64,000 nucleotides of DNA from Arthrobacter sp. B3I9 (GTDB taxonomy: Bacteria > Actinomycetota > Actinomycetes > Actinomycetales > Micrococcaceae). Positions 33,360 through 42,394 of the stretch are shown here, piece after piece. The number at the start of each line of letters is the position of its first letter. The first letter of the stretch is position 1. The stretch covers positions 2,170,001 through 2,234,000 of the forward strand of contig NZ_JAUSYO010000001.1 in the NCBI RefSeq assembly GCF_030816935.1. The letters run 5' to 3'. Below the pieces are notes generated by a model. It was not told the origin of the DNA. It ran no database searches and saw only the letters and a list, made by a program, of their open reading frames with translations. The translations under genes and the position numbers were made by a program.

Positions 33360-33812
33360 TCATTTACCTGAGGTGAATTCGGCGCCGAACAGTTCCGCCG
33401 CGCCCACCGTCACTACCGCGGTCCCGGGCGCGGGTCCGGCGCTGGCCGTGACCACGCCGCCTTCCACCCTGGTGACGGCGACGGCCTGGCGCTCGTAAAC
33501 CCGCGGGGCCGGGTTGGTGTAAACCCACGTCTTGCCGCTGGCGTCATACATCAAGGAGGCGTACGGCAGCAGCACGTCCGTTCCGGCACCGGCAGCAACG
33601 GGCTCGGTCTTTACATCGATCCGTTTCATGCCGTTCTCGCTCAGGGTCAGTTTTGCGATACCGGTTGCGGCGTTCTTCTCCACCTTGGCGGGGGCTTCGC
33701 CCACCGATGCGGGGGTTGCCACGGGCTGGGCGCATGCCGGAAGGGCGAATACGAGGGCTGCACAGACAGCGGCCGCCAGGGGCAGACGCCGTTGGGGCTT
33801 TTGGCTGGTCAT
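33360..33812 (-). CDS. Short lipoprotein, truncated membrane-fusion-like adaptor
   Basis: This 150-aa protein has a lipoprotein signal (V-F-A-L-P-A-C at about residues 21-27), so it should be anchored on the outer face of the membrane. The remaining 120 residues look like the last beta domain of RND adaptor proteins (L-S-E-N-G-M-K-R-I-D-V-K-T-E, then V-L-L-P-Y-A-S-L-M-Y-D and a C-terminal strand rich in V and T). The barrel-sandwich and alpha-hairpin parts that reach an outer-membrane channel are absent, consistent with a Gram-positive cell. Start overlaps the upstream RND stop by 4 nt; its stop is one nt from the next RND start. Confidence 0.85.
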   Translation of the reverse strand: MTSQKPQRRLPLAAAVCAALVFALPACAQPVATPASVGEAPAKVEKNAATGIAKLTLSENGMKRIDVKTEPVAAGAGTDVLLPYASLMYDASGKTWVYTNPAPRVYERQAVAVTRVEGGVVTASAGPAPGTAVVTVGAAELFGAEFTSGK

Positions 33813-36800
33813 TTTGCTTCCACCTTTTCCTGCATGACGGGCTGAACGGGGGTTTCCGATTCGTAGACTTCCGACCACTCTTCCGGTGCGGTGCGGGGAC
33901 CAAACCAGAGGGTCAGCAGAGGCAGTACCACCAGCGCCACGAGGGTTGTGGTGATGAGGCCGCCCCCAATGATCAGCAGCATCGGAACCATCAGGGCCCG
34001 GCCCACGGTCCCGCCGAGCAGGGCGGGCGGAATCAGGACCACGAGGGTGATCACAGCCGATTTGAGGACCGGTGCGACGCGGTCCCGAGCTGCGGCCAGC
34101 ACGACGTCGGCACGGGGCGTCTGGGGCGCGGAGCGCCACAGTTCATCGACCCGGGCGGAGAATGTTGCCGCATTGCGGGCCGCGATGGCCAGAACCGCTG
34201 CCAGCGCCGTAAGCGTGAGCAACGAGAGCGAGCCGGAGCTCATCCAAGCTCCGAGGGCCGCGCCGGCGAGGGCCGCCGGGAGAGCCAGGAAGACGGCGAG
34301 CGCCAGCTTCCAGCTCCGGACGGCAGTCTGGAGCAGCAGCAGCACGCCGAGCAGGGCAGCCGCTGCCAGCCACAGCACGAGTGTGCTGCCGGCTTCCAGC
34401 TCGCCATACTTCTTGGGGATCTCGGCGTGGTATTCCAGCGGGAACTGGATCTGCTTGACCGCAGCTTCGATGTCGCGCTGGACATCCGCCAGCGGCCTTC
34501 CGCTGACGTCGGCAACGACGTCGATCCGCCGCGAGGTGTCATCGTGCTGGATGACCACTTCGTTGGGCACCAGACGGACCGCGGCAATCTCACCCAGCTG
34601 GACGTGGCCGCCGCTGGGGGTGTCAAGCAGCAGTTCACGGATACTGGTCAGATCATCCCTGACGCCCACGGCGCCGCGTACGACGACTTCAAACACCTTT
34701 TGCTGCTCGAAGAGGTTGCCGACGACGATACCCTGCATGAGCGCCGCCGCGGCACGCCTGGCGTCGCCGGGCTTGATGCCGACCTTCTGGGCGGCTTCAA
34801 GGTTGACCTCAACTTCCACGATGGGGGCGGTGGGGCTGGCATTGATAGTCGGGTTCTTGACGCCGCTGATGTTCTCGAGCGCCTTGCGCACTTCTTCGGA
34901 CTTTTCGCGCAGGACGTTCAAGTCCGTGCCGTACACCCGGACCGCGAAGCCCGGCTCCAGACTCGTCCGCATGTCGCCGATCTTCTGCTGGGAGTAGTTC
35001 ACGACGTTATGCGCAATGCCGGGGTAGCCCTGCACCACGTCCCGGACGGCCTGCTCGGTTTCGCCGTAGTCGGCGTCGTGTGCGACTGACACCCACAGCT
35101 CGGCCGAACTGTTGCTGACCACCTGATCGGAGGTGATGGCACGCCCGATGTGGCCGCCGACTCCGGATACGCCAGGCAAGGCGCGCAGTTCCTCGGACGC
35201 CTTCGAGGCGATCCGGCGGACTTCGTCATTGGACGTACCGGCCATCGCGTCCCACTGGACGAGGAGCGTTCTGTCCGGCAGTGTCGGAATCAGCGGACGG
35301 TTCCCAACCAGCTGGGATCCGGCGGCAATGCCCAGCACGCCGATAACAGCGACAGCAACAAGGGCCAGCGCCTTCCGGGAGCGGGCACCTTGGAGGACAT
35401 TGTCGTAGTAAGCACGCGAGCGGCCGGCGGCAGGGGACTCCCGCCGCGGGGCGGTCTTCCGCGGCAGCAGGAGATGCGCAAGCACAGGGGTAACAGACAG
35501 CCCGACAAGCAGCCCGGCCGCAAGCGCCAGCGCCAGGGACCAGAAGAGCGGCTGGAAGAAGGAGCCACCCACCCCGGTGACGAACAACGTCGGGATAAGG
35601 ATGATCACCATGATGAGGGAGGCGTGGAAAAGCGGCGTGCGTATGCCCCTGACAGCCTGGACGATCCGGGACCGCCGGGTGGCGTCCGTTTCCGTCGCCG
35701 TGGTGGTCAAAGGCCGGCGGCGTTGGGCCTGCACGTCCTCCACGATGTCGCCCACGATGACCGACATGCCCAGCATGATGCCTACCAGGACGGTGACGTT
35801 AAGCGTGGCGTGTTGCGTGTACAGCACTAACGCCGCCACCACCACCGTGGCCGAAATGGCTACGAGGGAGATCACAGCAACCCGCCAGGAGCGGAAAAGC
35901 AACCAGAAAAGTGCCACCGCAACCAGCAGGCTGATCAGAAGCCCCACACCGAGACCGTCCAGGGAATCCTGCACGGCGGTAGCCGGGCGGAAAACACTGG
36001 TGTCGATCTGGACTCCCGTGAGGCCCGGTTCCATGTCCTTAAGGGCTGCCTCGATATCCTCGGTCACCTGTACCGTGCTGGTTCCGGGGAACTTTTCAAT
36101 GACGAGCATCAGGCCTGCATCCTGGCCGACGACGGCGTCGCCGATCAGGGGTTGATGGTCTTCCTTCACCTGAGAGATATCGCCGAGCAGCATCGGCGTC
36201 GGCGCACCCTCCACACTGACCTTGGCCAGGTCGGCCGGGGTGCGGATCGGCAGGACGTGCTGGATGCCCAGGCGTTGGCTGGGCGACTCGACAAACCCGC
36301 CGGTGCCCGGTGTGGACGCTTCGAGGAAGCTCAACGGCGAAACCCAGACTGCGTTACCGGTGGTCTTGATGACCTGCTCCAGTGTGATGCCCCTGTCGCG
36401 CAGCTGGGTGGGGGTCACTTCGACCTGGAGCTGTTGTTCGCGCTGGCCCCAGATGGACACGTTCGCCACACCCGGAATGCCGATCAGGCGCGGCTTGAGC
36501 TTCCAGCGCGCCAGGACGGACATCTCGATGCCGGAGAGTTGCTTCGAGGTCAACCGGACCATCAGGACGCGGCTGGTGGATGACATGGGCTGCATGATCA
36601 GTGGCGGAGCCGATACGTTCGGCAGGGCAACGGCCTGTGTCATTCTTTCGGCGACCAGCTGGCGGGCACGCAGAAGATCCGTGCCGGGCTCGAAAACGAG
36701 TTCGATCGATGACAGCCCCGGCACGGACTTCGACCGGATCTCGTCCAGCCAGGCGACTCCGTTGAGGAGATCGGCTTCCATCGGCGACGTGATGAGCTGC

Positions 36801-36985
36801 TCAACCTCTGCAGCGGAGAGGCCAAGGGCCTCGGTCTGGATCTCCACCTGCGCGGGCGCGAACTCGGGCATGGTGTCCACGGCGATGCGTGGAACATTGA
36901 CGACGCCGACTGCGATGACTCCGGCCGCGAGCGCGAGAACCAGGATGCGGAACTGCAGACTGAACCGGGCTATCCAGCCAAACAT
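33809..36985 (-). CDS. RND-family transporter, degenerate proton-relay copy
   Basis: This 1058-aa protein is paralogous to the second RND gene and has the same topology and N-terminal loop motif (E-F-A-P-A-Q-V-E-I-Q-T). The TM4 motif differs: V-I-V-G-D-I-V-E-D-V-Q-A (409-420), so residues aligned to Asp413 and Glu420 of the canonical copy are Gly412 and Gln419. It may be a non-driving partner in a heteromeric complex, as in other two-gene RND pumps where only one subunit needs intact proton relay. It is the first gene of a four-gene minus-strand operon with overlapping or near-touching neighbours. Confidence 0.9.
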   Translation of the reverse strand: MFGWIARFSLQFRILVLALAAGVIAVGVVNVPRIAVDTMPEFAPAQVEIQTEALGLSAAEVEQLITSPMEADLLNGVAWLDEIRSKSVPGLSSIELVFEPGTDLLRARQLVAERMTQAVALPNVSAPPLIMQPMSSTSRVLMVRLTSKQLSGIEMSVLARWKLKPRLIGIPGVANVSIWGQREQQLQVEVTPTQLRDRGITLEQVIKTTGNAVWVSPLSFLEASTPGTGGFVESPSQRLGIQHVLPIRTPADLAKVSVEGAPTPMLLGDISQVKEDHQPLIGDAVVGQDAGLMLVIEKFPGTSTVQVTEDIEAALKDMEPGLTGVQIDTSVFRPATAVQDSLDGLGVGLLISLLVAVALFWLLFRSWRVAVISLVAISATVVVAALVLYTQHATLNVTVLVGIMLGMSVIVGDIVEDVQAQRRRPLTTTATETDATRRSRIVQAVRGIRTPLFHASLIMVIILIPTLFVTGVGGSFFQPLFWSLALALAAGLLVGLSVTPVLAHLLLPRKTAPRRESPAAGRSRAYYDNVLQGARSRKALALVAVAVIGVLGIAAGSQLVGNRPLIPTLPDRTLLVQWDAMAGTSNDEVRRIASKASEELRALPGVSGVGGHIGRAITSDQVVSNSSAELWVSVAHDADYGETEQAVRDVVQGYPGIAHNVVNYSQQKIGDMRTSLEPGFAVRVYGTDLNVLREKSEEVRKALENISGVKNPTINASPTAPIVEVEVNLEAAQKVGIKPGDARRAAAALMQGIVVGNLFEQQKVFEVVVRGAVGVRDDLTSIRELLLDTPSGGHVQLGEIAAVRLVPNEVVIQHDDTSRRIDVVADVSGRPLADVQRDIEAAVKQIQFPLEYHAEIPKKYGELEAGSTLVLWLAAAALLGVLLLLQTAVRSWKLALAVFLALPAALAGAALGAWMSSGSLSLLTLTALAAVLAIAARNAATFSARVDELWRSAPQTPRADVVLAAARDRVAPVLKSAVITLVVLIPPALLGGTVGRALMVPMLLIIGGGLITTTLVALVVLPLLTLWFGPRTAPEEWSEVYESETPVQPVMQEKVEAK

Positions 36986-37595
36986 GGCTAAGCCTGTTCC
37001 TGGTGGCCTAAGGCCCGGTTGCCCCTGGCCCGTCGGGGAAATTTAGGCACGGCAAAAAAGCGCAAAAGTAACATGACAGGCTCCTCAACCTGAGACCTCC
37101 TGTGAATTCCCCCCAGAGATCTTGGGAGAATAGTGGGCCGGTTGGAAGGGTTTGGCAAGACCGCCGGAATAGGGGCGAACGGGCGGTTTCGGTGTGCCTA
37201 AACCAACAAGGTGCTGTGTTTTCCTAGGCCGACGGCGGACTACGCGAACGGCGGGCTGGGCCTACTTGCAAGGCGAGCGGCATCTACCTGATTAAGGGAT
37301 AAAACTACCCGGGAAAGGACATTCCCTACTTGCCTCGGAGGGCCAAATAATAAAGTAAGTATGACGATTTCCAAAGACCGGGCATTATAACAATTTGGGT
37401 TCGCCCGGCAGCGTCAGACCTGCCGGCCGCGGGTTCCGGCGGGGACGCAGCGCCGGCACCGGTGGACGGCCGAGACTGCTGGCCGGCAACGGCGGACGGC
37501 GGGCCGGCAACGGCGGACGGCAGCGGCAGGGCAGGTTGCGTCGAGGCCGGGGCGCGTCAGGCCCGCGAACCTGCTGGAGGCGCTAAAGTAGTTGT
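36986..37595. other. 610-bp intergenic region between the RND operon and the leuS leader
   Basis: No gene is convincing here. The left part is AT-richer than the genome and probably carries the RND operon promoter: TAAATT (minus strand, about 37040-37045) is a fair -10 in a region with runs of T. TTTAGGCAC (37042-37050) and its exact inverse GTGCCTAAA (37194-37202) lie 143 nt apart, perhaps repressor half-sites. The right part (37395-37580) is GC-rich with short repeats of GGCAACGGCGGACGGC and no coding character. Confidence 0.55.
37584..37589 (+). promoter_or_regulatory. Leaderless -10 box for the leuS leader peptide
   Basis: TAAAGT is followed by 6 nt and then the leader-peptide ATG, so the transcript should begin at that ATG. 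No -35 stands out in the GC-rich upstream sequence. Confidence 0.5.
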
Positions 37596-37622
37596 ATGCG
37601 TGCGATCCTTCTGCTTAGCTAG
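37596..37622 (+). CDS. Leucine-rich leader peptide upstream of leuS
   Basis: An eight-codon open frame reads [12 protein letters not shown], with three consecutive Leu codons (CTT CTG CTT) preceded by Ile. It starts directly downstream of a leaderless -10 box and is followed 40 nt later by an intrinsic terminator hairpin, then by leuS. This is the layout of ribosome-mediated attenuation: scarce charged leucyl-tRNA would stall the ribosome on the Leu codons and favour read-through into leuS. It is an inference from layout; no alternative antiterminator pairing was computed. Confidence 0.65.
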   Translation: MRAILLLS

Positions 37623-37633
37623 CCGCCCGGCGC

Positions 37634-37688
37634 CCGAGGAGAACTCGGAATGTCGAGCGGCCGCCCCTCCGTGTTGAGGGGCTTTTGT
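37634..37688 (+). terminator. Attenuator hairpins before leuS
   Basis: Two hairpins follow the leader peptide. The first is CCGAG/CTCGG (37634-37648). The second is a 7-bp GCCCCTC/GAGGGGC stem with a 6-nt loop (37663-37682) followed by TTTTG, an intrinsic terminator located before the leuS start. GCCGC at 37622-37626 can alternatively pair with GCGGC at 37657-37661, which could compete with the other folds. Confidence 0.65.
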
Positions 37689-37798
37689 GTGTCTGGGGCC
37701 CTTTCGGGGCCGACGGCAGGGGACAGGGGCCACAGCGGGACGGCCCCGGCAGTACGGACTTGACGGTAATCAGGCTTGAAGAACAGAAGAGGCCAGCA

Positions 37799-40324
37799 GT
37801 GAGCGTTCAGCCGGAGACAGCAACCGGAACAGCAGGAGTCGGATCGGAAGGCCCTGAAGAGGGTGCCTACAGTTTTGCGGCGATGGAAGCCAAATGGCCG
37901 CAGGTCTGGGAGGACCTCAAGGTCTTCACGCCCCTCGATGACGGCTCCAAGGAACGCCGCTACGTGCTGGACATGTTTCCGTACCCGTCCGGGGACCTGC
38001 ACATGGGCCACGCCGAAGCGTTCGCGATGGGCGACGTCGTCGCGCGTTACCTGAGGCAGCAGGGTTTTGACGTGCTGCACCCGATCGGCTGGGACTCCTT
38101 CGGGCTGCCGGCGGAAAACGCTGCGATCAAGCGCAATGCGCACCCCAGCGAGTGGACCTACGCCAACATCGACACCCAGGCGGCGTCGTTCAAGCGCTAC
38201 GCGATTTCTGCCGACTGGTCACGACGGATCCATACCTCGGATCCGGAGTACTACCGCTGGACGCAGTGGCTGTTCAAGCGCTTCTACGAGCGCGGGCTGG
38301 CCTACCGCAAGAATTCGCCGGTCAACTGGTGCCCCAAGGATCAGACGGTACTGGCTAACGAACAGGTCGTCAACGGGGCCTGCGAGCGTTGCGGCACCCC
38401 CGTCACCAAGAAGTCGCTGAACCAGTGGTACTTCAAGATCACCGACTACGCCGACCGGCTGCTCGATGACATGGAGGAACTGCGCGGGCACTGGCCCGAG
38501 CGGGTCCTGGCGATGCAGAAGAACTGGATCGGCCGCTCCGAGGGCGCACACGTGCGCTTTGAAATCGAGGCCGACGGCGACAAGCCGGCGAAAGACGTCA
38601 CGGTCTTCACCACCCGGCCGGACACCCTGTACGGCGCCACGTTCTTCGTGGTTGCCGCCGATGCGCCCCTGGCTGTCGAGCTGGTGACCGAGGAGCACGC
38701 GCCGGCCCTGGCCGCCTACCGCGAGCAGGTCAAGGCGCTCTCCGAAATCGAACGCCAGTCCACCGAGCGCGAAAAGACCGGAGTGTTCACTGGCCGCTAC
38801 GCCACGAACCCGCTCAACGGGGAGAAGCTGCCGGTCTGGGCCGCGGACTACGTCCTGGCTGATTACGGCACCGGTGCGATCATGGCGGTGCCGGCCCATG
38901 ACCAGCGCGACCTCGACTTCGCGAAGACTTTCGACCTTCCGGTCCGGGCTGTGCTGGACACCGGTGAGGAGGATCCTGCCGTCAGTGGCGTGGCCACCGC
39001 GGGGGAGGGCACCCTGATCAACTCGGGTGCGCTGGACGGCCTGCCCAAGTCGGAGGCCATTCCGGCCGCCGTCGAAATCCTGCAAAAACAAGGCACGGGC
39101 GAGAAATTCGTGAACTTCCGGCTGCGCGACTGGCTGCTGAGCCGGCAACGCTTCTGGGGCACGCCGATCCCGATCATCCACTGCGAGGCCTGCGGCGAGG
39201 TTCCCGTGCCGGACGAGCAGCTGCCGGTTGAACTCCCGGCCGGACTGCGCGGTGAGGACCTGTCCCCGAAGGGCACCTCGCCGCTGGCCGCGGCGGAGAG
39301 CTGGGTCAACGTCGAGTGCCCGAACTGCCACGGCCCCGCCAAGCGGGATACCGACACGATGGACACCTTTGTGGATTCGTCCTGGTACTTCCTGCGGTTC
39401 GTGTCCCCGCAGTACACCGACGGCCCGTTTGATCCTGCAACGATCAACGACTGGATGCCGGTCGGCCAGTACGTGGGCGGCGTGGAGCACGCCATCCTGC
39501 ACCTGCTGTATGCGCGGTTCTTCACCAAGGTGATCCACGACCTCGGCCTGATCGAGGCCGACGAGCCCTTCCGGGCCCTGCTGAACCAGGGACAGGTGCT
39601 CAACGGCGGGAAGGCGATGAGCAAGTCGCTGGGCAACGGCGTCGACCTCGGTGAACAGCTGGACAAGTTCGGCGTGGATGCCGTCCGCCTGACCATGATC
39701 TTCGCCTCCCCGCCGGAGGACGACGTCGACTGGGCGGATGTTTCGCCGTCGGGTTCCGCAAAGTTCCTGGCGCGCGCCTGGCGCCTGGGGCAGGACGTGG
39801 CAAGCGAGCCCGGCTGCGACTTCTCCACCGGTGACCGGGCCCTGCGCACGGTGACCCACCGGACAATCGCCGACGCCGAAGCCCTGCTGGACGCCAACAA
39901 GTTCAACGTCGTTGTGGCGAAGCTTATGGAACTGGTCAATGCGACCCGCAAGACCATCGACACCGGTGCCGGCGGAGCGGACCCTGCTGTCCGCGAAGCC
40001 GTCGAGGCAGTGGCGGTGATCCTGAGCCTGTTCGCGCCCTACACCGCCGAGGACCTGTGGAACGTGCTGGGACACCCCGCTTCCGTCGCCAACGCCGGCT
40101 GGCCCACGCACGACGAGGGCCTCCTCGTACAGGAAACGGTGACCGCCGTCGTCCAGGTGCAGGGGAAGGTCCGGGACCGCCTGGAGGTCGCTCCGGGCAT
40201 CGGCGAGGACGAACTCCGCGAGCTGGCCCTGGCTTCCGAAAACGTCCAGCGGGCCCTCGACGGGCGGGGAATCCGCACGGTGATCGTGCGGGCGCCTAAG
40301 CTGGTCAACATCGTCCCGGCATAA
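37799..40324 (+). CDS. leuS: Leucyl-tRNA synthetase
   Basis: This 841-aa class Ia synthetase charges tRNA-Leu. It has [10 protein letters not shown] (HIGH equivalent), the CP1 editing domain with [10 protein letters not shown] and [15 protein letters not shown], and A-M-S-K-S-L-G-N (KMSKS). The length is normal. The GTG at 37799 is chosen because the frame upstream runs into the attenuator and is not coding-like; the first 25 residues (S-V-Q-P-E-T-A-T-G...) are a disordered actinobacterial extension. Expression is probably controlled by the leader peptide and terminator upstream. Confidence 0.95.
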   Translation: MSVQPETATGTAGVGSEGPEEGAYSFAAMEAKWPQVWEDLKVFTPLDDGSKERRYVLDMFPYPSGDLHMGHAEAFAMGDVVARYLRQQGFDVLHPIGWDSFGLPAENAAIKRNAHPSEWTYANIDTQAASFKRYAISADWSRRIHTSDPEYYRWTQWLFKRFYERGLAYRKNSPVNWCPKDQTVLANEQVVNGACERCGTPVTKKSLNQWYFKITDYADRLLDDMEELRGHWPERVLAMQKNWIGRSEGAHVRFEIEADGDKPAKDVTVFTTRPDTLYGATFFVVAADAPLAVELVTEEHAPALAAYREQVKALSEIERQSTEREKTGVFTGRYATNPLNGEKLPVWAADYVLADYGTGAIMAVPAHDQRDLDFAKTFDLPVRAVLDTGEEDPAVSGVATAGEGTLINSGALDGLPKSEAIPAAVEILQKQGTGEKFVNFRLRDWLLSRQRFWGTPIPIIHCEACGEVPVPDEQLPVELPAGLRGEDLSPKGTSPLAAAESWVNVECPNCHGPAKRDTDTMDTFVDSSWYFLRFVSPQYTDGPFDPATINDWMPVGQYVGGVEHAILHLLYARFFTKVIHDLGLIEADEPFRALLNQGQVLNGGKAMSKSLGNGVDLGEQLDKFGVDAVRLTMIFASPPEDDVDWADVSPSGSAKFLARAWRLGQDVASEPGCDFSTGDRALRTVTHRTIADAEALLDANKFNVVVAKLMELVNATRKTIDTGAGGADPAVREAVEAVAVILSLFAPYTAEDLWNVLGHPASVANAGWPTHDEGLLVQETVTAVVQVQGKVRDRLEVAPGIGEDELRELALASENVQRALDGRGIRTVIVRAPKLVNIVPA

Positions 40325-40341
40325 CGCCGGACCACACCCAA

Positions 40342-40369
40342 GCGGCCGCCGGTACACGCCGGCGGCCGC
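40342..40369 (+). terminator. Hairpin after leuS
   Basis: A perfect 11-bp GC stem (GCGGCCGCCGG and its complement) with a 6-nt loop starts 18 nt after the leuS stop. Only a weak AAACTTT tail follows, so it may be a poor or Rho-aided terminator. Confidence 0.5.
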
Positions 40370-40403
40370 AAACTTTACTGACCACCACACAGGAGGTGCC
40401 CCC

Positions 40404-41402
40404 GTGGCTGACCGCGAGCCAGCAGGCCGGCCGCGGCTGAGGGAGCGCCTCGCGCGGCTCCGCCCGGCCGCGCGTCCCGGAGCTGAATCCGGAGCCTCCG
40501 CTGCCGTGATGCGCACTGCCGTGGTCACGGATTCCGCCGCCGCCCTGCCCGTGGACTGGGCGCGTGCCTTCACCGCCGACGGCCGGCTGACCGTCGTCCC
40601 GATGCCGGTCATGGTGGGCGCGGAAATCTATGGCGAGGGTGAGGACGACATCACCGAGAGGATCGCCGTCGCCATCGCCGGCGGCACATCGGTCAAAACC
40701 TCACGGCCCTCTCCCGGACAGTTCGAGCAGGCGTTTCTCGCGGCGCAGCGGGCCGGGTTCGATGCCGTCGTTTCGGTGCACATATCCGGTGGACTCTCCG
40801 GAACAGCCGACTCCGCCCGCGTCGCGGCCACCAGGGTGGGTATCCCGGTGGAGGTCCTGGATTCCCATACCGTTGGAATGGCCCTGGGGATGGGCGTCCA
40901 AAGCGCTGTGACCGCCGCCGTGAACGGTAGGGATGCGGGCGGCGTCCGCACTGCCGCCGAGGAACGGCTGGCACGCACGAGAGTCTATTTCTACGTTCCG
41001 AGCCTTGAGCAGCTCCGCCACGGAGGACGGATAGGCGCTGCGGCCTCGATGTGGGGCACCATGTTCTCCATCAAGCCCATCCTGGCCGTCGAGGACGGCA
41101 AGATTGTCCCGCTTGAAAAGGTCCGTTCCGGCCCCAAGGCCGTGGCCCGTCTCGAGGAAATTGTCGTTGCCGACGCCGCTGCCAGACCGGCCGGGCAGGC
41201 CCGCCTCGCCATTCACCATTTCGGCAACCATGCAGAGGCCGAACGGCTCGCCGCCCGCCTCGCGGTCGCTCTGCCTGATTGTCCGGCGGCGCAGACCAGC
41301 GCCCTTCCGGCCGTGCTGGCCGCCCACGCCGGGCTCGGAGTGCTTGCGGTGATTGTGGGGGAGAGCAGCGCGCCGATGATCGTGCCTCCGCTGTCCACGT
41401 AG
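40404..41402 (+). CDS. DegV-family fatty-acid-binding protein
   Basis: This 332-aa protein has the DegV fold: V-V-T-D-S-A-A-A-L-P near residue 40, then K-T-S-R-P-S-P-G-Q-F and H-I-S-G-G-L-S-G-T, which line the fatty acid pocket, and the domain-2 G-G-R-I-G-A-A segment. In Gram-positive bacteria related proteins (FakB) present fatty acids to the kinase FakA; no fakA gene is here. The first 35 residues are an Arg/Ala-rich extension. GTG start with AGGAGGTG upstream. Confidence 0.92.
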   Translation: MADREPAGRPRLRERLARLRPAARPGAESGASAAVMRTAVVTDSAAALPVDWARAFTADGRLTVVPMPVMVGAEIYGEGEDDITERIAVAIAGGTSVKTSRPSPGQFEQAFLAAQRAGFDAVVSVHISGGLSGTADSARVAATRVGIPVEVLDSHTVGMALGMGVQSAVTAAVNGRDAGGVRTAAEERLARTRVYFYVPSLEQLRHGGRIGAAASMWGTMFSIKPILAVEDGKIVPLEKVRSGPKAVARLEEIVVADAAARPAGQARLAIHHFGNHAEAERLAARLAVALPDCPAAQTSALPAVLAAHAGLGVLAVIVGESSAPMIVPPLST

Positions 41403-41437
41403 AGACGCTGTCCACATAGAGATGCTGTCCACATAGG
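41391..41437 (+). repeat. 17-bp tandem repeat spanning the DegV stop codon
   Basis: Nearly three copies of a CTGTCCAC(G/A)TAGAGA(C/T)G unit (41391-41407, 41408-41424, 41425-41437). The first copy encodes the last codons L-S-T-stop of the DegV gene; the others are downstream. It looks like local slippage duplication. Confidence 0.85.
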
Positions 41438-41485
41438 ACCGGCCGGGGATTTGCGCCGGGACGGGATCTTTCTACCGTTGGTGCT

Positions 41486-42394
41486 ATGTCACGCCGGAGC
41501 CTGCCACCCCGGAAGCCCGGAACTGAACTTCCCGGCGGGCCGGTTGCCCGGCACCGGCTGGCGGCCGGACTCGGCGTACCGGAGGGCGCCGGGAGCGGGA
41601 CAGGAAGCGGGTCAGGGAGCGGGACAGGGCTGCTGGAGCCCGCAGGGCCCGATGGCCCGTTCGCGCATCATCCTCGCGAGCACACGCCGGCCACACCAGG
41701 AGTGCGGAGCCGCACGGGATTGAGGGCCGCCGCGCTGCTCGGCGTTGTGGCCGTCGTGCTGGGCTGCTGGTTCTGGTGGCAAGCCGTTGCCGGTGCGCCC
41801 GAGGTGGCTTCCCTGAGCAAGGTCTCCCCGGCGGGCGTCCAGTTGCAGGACACCGGACCCTCCGCCGGTTCTTCGTCCGGGCAGGAAGATTCCAGCTCGG
41901 AGCCGACGAGGATCACCGTCCACGTGGCAGGGGCGGTCGCGCGCCCCGGCGTGGTCGAGCTGCCGGCCGGGAGCCGGTTGCATGAAGCCCTCACTGCGGC
42001 CGGTGGCCCCACCGCGGCGGCGGATCCGGACCGACTCAATCTCGCCGCCGTTCTCGAGGACGGCCAGAAAATCCTCGTTCCTGAACGGGGTCAGCCGGAG
42101 GCGGCGGACGGTGGAGCAGCCAGCCCGGCGGATTCAGAGAGTGGGGACGAAGGGAACGCGGGCACAGGGAGTACAGGGGCTCAAGAAGGCGGGCCGGGAG
42201 GAAGCAGGATCAACCTCAATACCGCTGGCGTCGAGGAACTGGGGACGCTGCCCCGCGTCGGCCCTGTCCTGGCCCAGCGCATCGTGGACTGGCGCAAACA
42301 GCACGGCCGCTTCCAGAAGGTGGATGAGCTGGATGCCGTGGAGGGGATCGGGCCGAAGCTGCTTGAAGCCCTGCTTCCGTTGGTGCGGGTCTGA
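41486..42394 (+). CDS. comEA: ComEA-like DNA-binding competence protein
   Basis: This 302-aa protein has a Gly/Ser-rich cytosolic N-terminus with a G-T/G-S repeat, one membrane helix (about 78-98, A-A-L-L-G-V-V-A-V-V-L-G-C-W-F-W-W), an SLBB domain (I-T-V-H-V-A-G-A-V-A-R-P-G-V-V-E-L) and a C-terminal pair of helix-hairpin-helix motifs (I-N-L-N-T-A-G-V-E-E-L-G-T-L and V-E-G-I-G-P-K-L). It should sit outside the membrane and bind incoming double-stranded DNA. Its stop overlaps the comEC ATG by one base. Natural competence is not proven; no comF or pilus genes are present in the window. Confidence 0.92.
   Translation: MSRRSLPPRKPGTELPGGPVARHRLAAGLGVPEGAGSGTGSGSGSGTGLLEPAGPDGPFAHHPREHTPATPGVRSRTGLRAAALLGVVAVVLGCWFWWQAVAGAPEVASLSKVSPAGVQLQDTGPSAGSSSGQEDSSSEPTRITVHVAGAVARPGVVELPAGSRLHEALTAAGGPTAAADPDRLNLAAVLEDGQKILVPERGQPEAADGGAASPADSESGDEGNAGTGSTGAQEGGPGGSRINLNTAGVEELGTLPRVGPVLAQRIVDWRKQHGRFQKVDELDAVEGIGPKLLEALLPLVRV

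Noticed and set aside
37390..37798. A T-box riboswitch before leuS.
   Set aside because: No T-box sequence (AGGGUGGNACCGCG-like) or Stem I specifier is visible; the Leu-codon leader peptide explains the layout better.
38219..40612. A 797-codon minus-strand open frame opposite leuS.
   Set aside because: Same GC-bias artefact; leuS with all its motifs occupies the plus strand.
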